Assembly (NCBI GenBank): GCA_964351395.1
Contig: CAYGOF010000001.1
Coordinates: 124,001 to 188,000 of the forward strand
DNA: 64,000 nt
From: Imperialibacter sp964351395
Lineage (GTDB): Bacteria > Bacteroidota > Bacteroidia > Cytophagales > Cyclobacteriaceae
Reading direction: 5' to 3'
The translations under genes and the position numbers were made by a program. Each line of letters starts with the position of its first letter. Positions within the stretch are counted from its first letter, which is position 1. This document shows, one piece after another, positions 61,606-64,000 of the stretch. The notes below the pieces were generated by a model. The model saw nothing but the letters and a program-made list of their open reading frames with translations. It ran no database searches and was not told where the DNA came from.

Positions 61606-61638
61606 AAAAAGGGTTCATGTAACATGAACCCTTTTTTT
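61606..61638. terminator. Bidirectional terminator between HtrA and pyrophosphatase genes
   Basis: GGGTTCATG (61611-61619), loop TAA, CATGAACCC (61623-61631), flanked by five A's and seven T's. Confidence 0.9.
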
Positions 61639-61696
61639 GTTAACACCCTATTTATCTTCTTTATGATAAATAATGATGTGAAGAAAATTTCTACCG

Positions 61697-62239
61697 CTAC
61701 ACCTTATTAAACTTAATTTTATAATCCTGAATGGCTTTTTCTACAATTTCCATGGCCACTTCCCTGTCCATAAAATCCTGCACCATCACTGTCTTGTGCT
61801 CAAGCTTTTTGTAGTCTTCAAAAAAGTTTTGAATCTCGTTTTTGAAGTGGTCGGGCAGCTCGTGAATATCATTATAGTGGTTCCAGCTCATATCGTGCTG
61901 CGCAACCGCTATAATCTTATCATCTGCTTCTCCCTGGTCCAGCATTCGCATGACGCCTATCACCTTGGCAGGCACAATACATAAGGGTACCACTTCAATT
62001 TGCGACAGTACGAGGATGTCAAGCGGATCCTTGTCATCGCAATAAGTCTGTGGAATAAAACCATAGTTGGCCGGATAATAAACCGAAGAATAGAGAACCC
62101 TGTCGAGAATCAGCAAGCCACTGTCTTTATCCAATTCATATTTCGCTCTACTATTCTTGGGAATTTCGATGATCCCATTGATCACTTCCGGTGTATTGTC
62201 ACCAAGACTTACGTGGTGCCAGGGGTTAAATCTATCCAT
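61697..62239 (-). CDS. ppa: Inorganic pyrophosphatase
   Basis: A 180-residue family I soluble pyrophosphatase. The start is ATG 62239 (MDRFNPWHHVSLG); the longer open frame adds 32 residues not seen in the family. Active-site motifs: EIPKNSRAKYELDKDSG (25-41), YPANYGFIPQTYCDDKDPLD (55-74) with the DxDPxD metal site, and MLDQGEADDKI (99-109). It hydrolyses PPi from biosynthesis, pulling those reactions forward. Confidence 0.95.
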   Translation of the reverse strand: MDRFNPWHHVSLGDNTPEVINGIIEIPKNSRAKYELDKDSGLLILDRVLYSSVYYPANYGFIPQTYCDDKDPLDILVLSQIEVVPLCIVPAKVIGVMRMLDQGEADDKIIAVAQHDMSWNHYNDIHELPDHFKNEIQNFFEDYKKLEHKTVMVQDFMDREVAMEIVEKAIQDYKIKFNKV

Positions 62240-62347
62240 ATTTTCCTTTTTGTCGTGTAAGTAAATGTAAGCATCTCTGCCATAATTTAACAGGATCAGC
62301 TTTATTAATGGAAGTGTGGCGCATAGTTTTTGCAAGTCAATATTCTA

Positions 62348-62551
62348 CTAACCTTTGAGGTACTTTGTGGTAAGAATAAGATTGATGAAATAGGATAGAG
62401 CGAATGCCCAGGCAACAACAAATAAGGCTTCCCGGCACATGACAAAAACATGCACTTTCTGAGAATTATATATTGAAAACAGCATTTGGATAAGGTCGTG
62501 TATTGCACAAATCGGTAGCAAGCGGCAAACAGACTTCCGTCTTTCAGGCAA
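62348..62551 (-). CDS. Possible small membrane protein, doubtful
   Basis: A 67-residue ORF with one hydrophobic helix (about 41-59, EALFVVAWAFALSYFINLIL). It lies in a 450-base spacer between ppa and the PadR gene that otherwise holds no gene. I do not recognise it and see no clear ribosome site; it may be chance. Confidence 0.2.
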   Translation of the reverse strand: MPERRKSVCRLLPICAIHDLIQMLFSIYNSQKVHVFVMCREALFVVAWAFALSYFINLILTTKYLKG

Positions 62552-62627
62552 AAAAAGCTATGTATTCAGTAGACTATAAGGATCTAAATGTCCCTTCAGA
62601 GGTGTCAATAGGCCCCCGGGCTATTTT

Positions 62628-62680
62628 ATTACTTACAAAAGTGAAACTTATATGCAGCATGATGCGTATATTACTTACAA
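62628..62680 (+). promoter_or_regulatory. Direct repeats ahead of the PadR gene (operator candidate)
   Basis: ATTACTTACAA occurs at 62628-62638 and again at 62670-62680, exactly 42 bases apart (about four helical turns), with the PadR start at 62694. PadR proteins usually repress their own operon, so these may be operator sites or promoter parts. Confidence 0.35.
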
Positions 62681-62693
62681 TAATGAATTAAAT

Positions 62694-63026
62694 ATGGAAA
62701 ATATTAAGTTGGGCAACTTTGAAGAAATCGTCTTGCTGCTAGTAGGTGTGTTGTACAATGGCGCCTATTCAGTGGCCATAGTTGAAGAGTACAAAAAACA
62801 AACAGGCAAAAACATCAACATAAGCGCCATTCATACAGTATTGTACAGGTTGGAAGAAAAGGGTTTCCTTGAGTCGAAACTCGGCGAGGCGGGAGACTTC
62901 AGAGGCGGTAAACGTAAAAGACTATTTTTCCTTACTACTTATGCAAGAAACTCCCTTCAGGAACTGGCTACGCTACGAGAACAGCTCCGCAGTCAGATTC
63001 CGGCTATTTCTATTCAATCATCCTAG
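62694..63026 (+). CDS. PadR-family transcriptional regulator
   Basis: A 110-residue winged-helix repressor: LGNFEEIVLLLVGVLYNGAY (6-25) and the recognition helix plus wing INISAIHTVLYRLEEKGFLE with GGKRKRLFFLT. The C-terminal helix for dimerisation is short. The start is ATG 62694 (MENIKLGNFEE); 62652 is open but less typical. The FtsX permease gene begins six bases after its stop, so it probably controls that transporter. Confidence 0.9.
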   Translation: MENIKLGNFEEIVLLLVGVLYNGAYSVAIVEEYKKQTGKNINISAIHTVLYRLEEKGFLESKLGEAGDFRGGKRKRLFFLTTYARNSLQELATLREQLRSQIPAISIQSS

Positions 63027-63032
63027 TTTACG

Positions 63033-64000
63033 ATGGATCCATTGCATCACTTACCCCCACAACTGGCGCTCAGGTTTTTTAGATGGTATTGCCGCAAAGA
63101 CAGACTTGAAGAGCTCGAAGGCGACCTGGAAGAGACCTATTACAGCTATCTGCGCACAGGGTGCTCCCAACGAAAAGCCGACTTTCTATTTTGGTGGAAT
63201 GTTATTCGATGCTACAGAAGCTACGCCTATAGATCTCCATTGACGAATCACTCTCCAAATACTTTCTCTATGTTGATCAATTACCTAAAAGTCATACGCC
63301 GAAACTTCTCCAAACAAAGGGTGTATGCAGTATTGAATATTACTGGCTTGTCTATCGGAATGGCGGCATTTCTATTAATAGCGATCTATCTACACTATGA
63401 AACCAGTTTTGAAGACTTTCACACCCTGCGCGACAAAATCTACCGCCTGACAGTTCATTACATGTCACCCAGCGGCTATGATACCCACTTTGCCAGAGTA
63501 GACGCAGACTGGATCAACGATATACCTGCGGAAATTCCAGAGGTGGAAAAGCTCATCCGCTTTCAAAACCATGAACCTAAATACATTAGGATTGGAGAAG
63601 AAAAGTTCCGGCAGGACAATGCCTTTGTGACAGATCAAGAAGTGTTCGATGTTTTTGACTTCGCCCTTAGCAAAGGCGACCCTACCACTGCCCTGGAGGC
63701 TCCTTTTTCAATTGTGATATCCGACACTCTCGCTCAAAAGTATTTTGGTGACGAAGATCCAATGGGTAAAGACATTTTCATTACAGGCAATTGGACAACA
63801 GACGAAACGACCTACAAAGTCACCGGGGTAATGGAAAACCTGCCTTCCAATACCCATCTGCCGATCGACATGCTGATTTCTTTTCGAAACGAACAAGAGC
63901 GTTCATGGTGGGCCTATACCTACTTGCTTTTTAAGGACGGAGCGAGCCTAAATGCTGTGCAAGAAAAACTGAATGCCATGGCCATAAAAGCAAATGGAGA
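63033..64000 (+). CDS. FtsX-type ABC permease with N-terminal prefix domain (3' end outside window)
   Basis: 322 codons visible, running off the end. Residues 1-80 are a soluble prefix (PPQLALRFFRWYCRKDRLEE, LEGDLEETYYSYL) as seen in PadR-linked Bacteroidota permeases; then SMLINYLKVIRRNFSKQRVY leads into TM1 (about 104-125, VLNITGLSIGMAAFLLIAIY) and a MacB-like periplasmic domain. The end of the gene should hold more FtsX helices. ATG 63033 is the only start that includes the prefix. Co-transcribed with padR. Confidence 0.88.
   Translation, partial: MDPLHHLPPQLALRFFRWYCRKDRLEELEGDLEETYYSYLRTGCSQRKADFLFWWNVIRCYRSYAYRSPLTNHSPNTFSMLINYLKVIRRNFSKQRVYAVLNITGLSIGMAAFLLIAIYLHYETSFEDFHTLRDKIYRLTVHYMSPSGYDTHFARVDADWINDIPAEIPEVEKLIRFQNHEPKYIRIGEEKFRQDNAFVTDQEVFDVFDFALSKGDPTTALEAPFSIVISDTLAQKYFGDEDPMGKDIFITGNWTTDETTYKVTGVMENLPSNTHLPIDMLISFRNEQERSWWAYTYLLFKDGASLNAVQEKLNAMAIKANG

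Overview
The window reads as chromosomal DNA of a Bacteroidota bacterium, most like the Cytophagales; this is inferred from gene content, not from a marker gene. Signs are promoters of the TTG-N18-20-TAnnTTTG type, A-rich leaders with weak Shine-Dalgarno sequences, an STN/FecR/ECF cell-surface signalling module, TonB-dependent transport, Kdo synthesis genes, a WbqC protein, small DUF2795 and DUF349 proteins, and a very short ATP synthase epsilon subunit. Most genes are housekeeping or envelope genes in short operons on both strands. No prophage, insertion sequence, CRISPR array or rRNA was seen.

Layout. 1-9 kb: the end of a DUF349 protein, DUF2795, queA and ispD with an unusual hairpin between them, an FtsX-type permease, an MFS exporter, an AGCS amino-acid symporter with a large soluble insertion, a protein carrying a class II terpene-cyclase-like DxDDTA motif, and a GNAT acetyltransferase. 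9-16 kb: rarA, a von Willebrand (YfbK-like) protein facing a sigma factor/membrane regulator pair, a DMT transporter and threonine aldolase. 16-23 kb: a chemoreceptor, porin and phosphate-binding-like protein in a row, then an S9 peptidase. 23-27 kb: kdsD-kdsA-kdsC, interrupted by a decayed toxin-antitoxin pair, then sucD.

27-34 kb holds the most distinctive locus: an ECF sigma factor, a FecR anti-sigma factor, an STN-domain protein ending in LA_2272-like surface repeats instead of a TonB receptor barrel, a second repeat protein and a TonB-dependent receptor, all on one strand. 34-40 kb: a large FtsX permease, an RskA-type anti-sigma/ECF pair, lpdA and fabG. 40-49 kb: a von Willebrand-like membrane protein, clpC, WbqC, Sua5/YrdC, mltG, a thioesterase and tRNA-Ser.

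49-64 kb: a large haem-binding lipoprotein, a NatA/NatB-like ABC exporter, an orphan histidine kinase, atpDC, a GH130-like lipoprotein with a DUF1080 protein, tRNA-Asn, a DegQ/HtrA protease, inorganic pyrophosphatase, and a PadR regulator with an FtsX permease that runs off the end.

Both tRNA genes are followed by imperfect copies of their own 3' half plus terminator. In each case a copy carries an insertion at the T-loop, and the two insertions resemble each other. This and the STN/surface-repeat signalling locus are the best candidates for something undescribed. Three sigma/anti-sigma pairs of three different designs lie within 26 kb, so envelope-linked transcriptional control is a theme.
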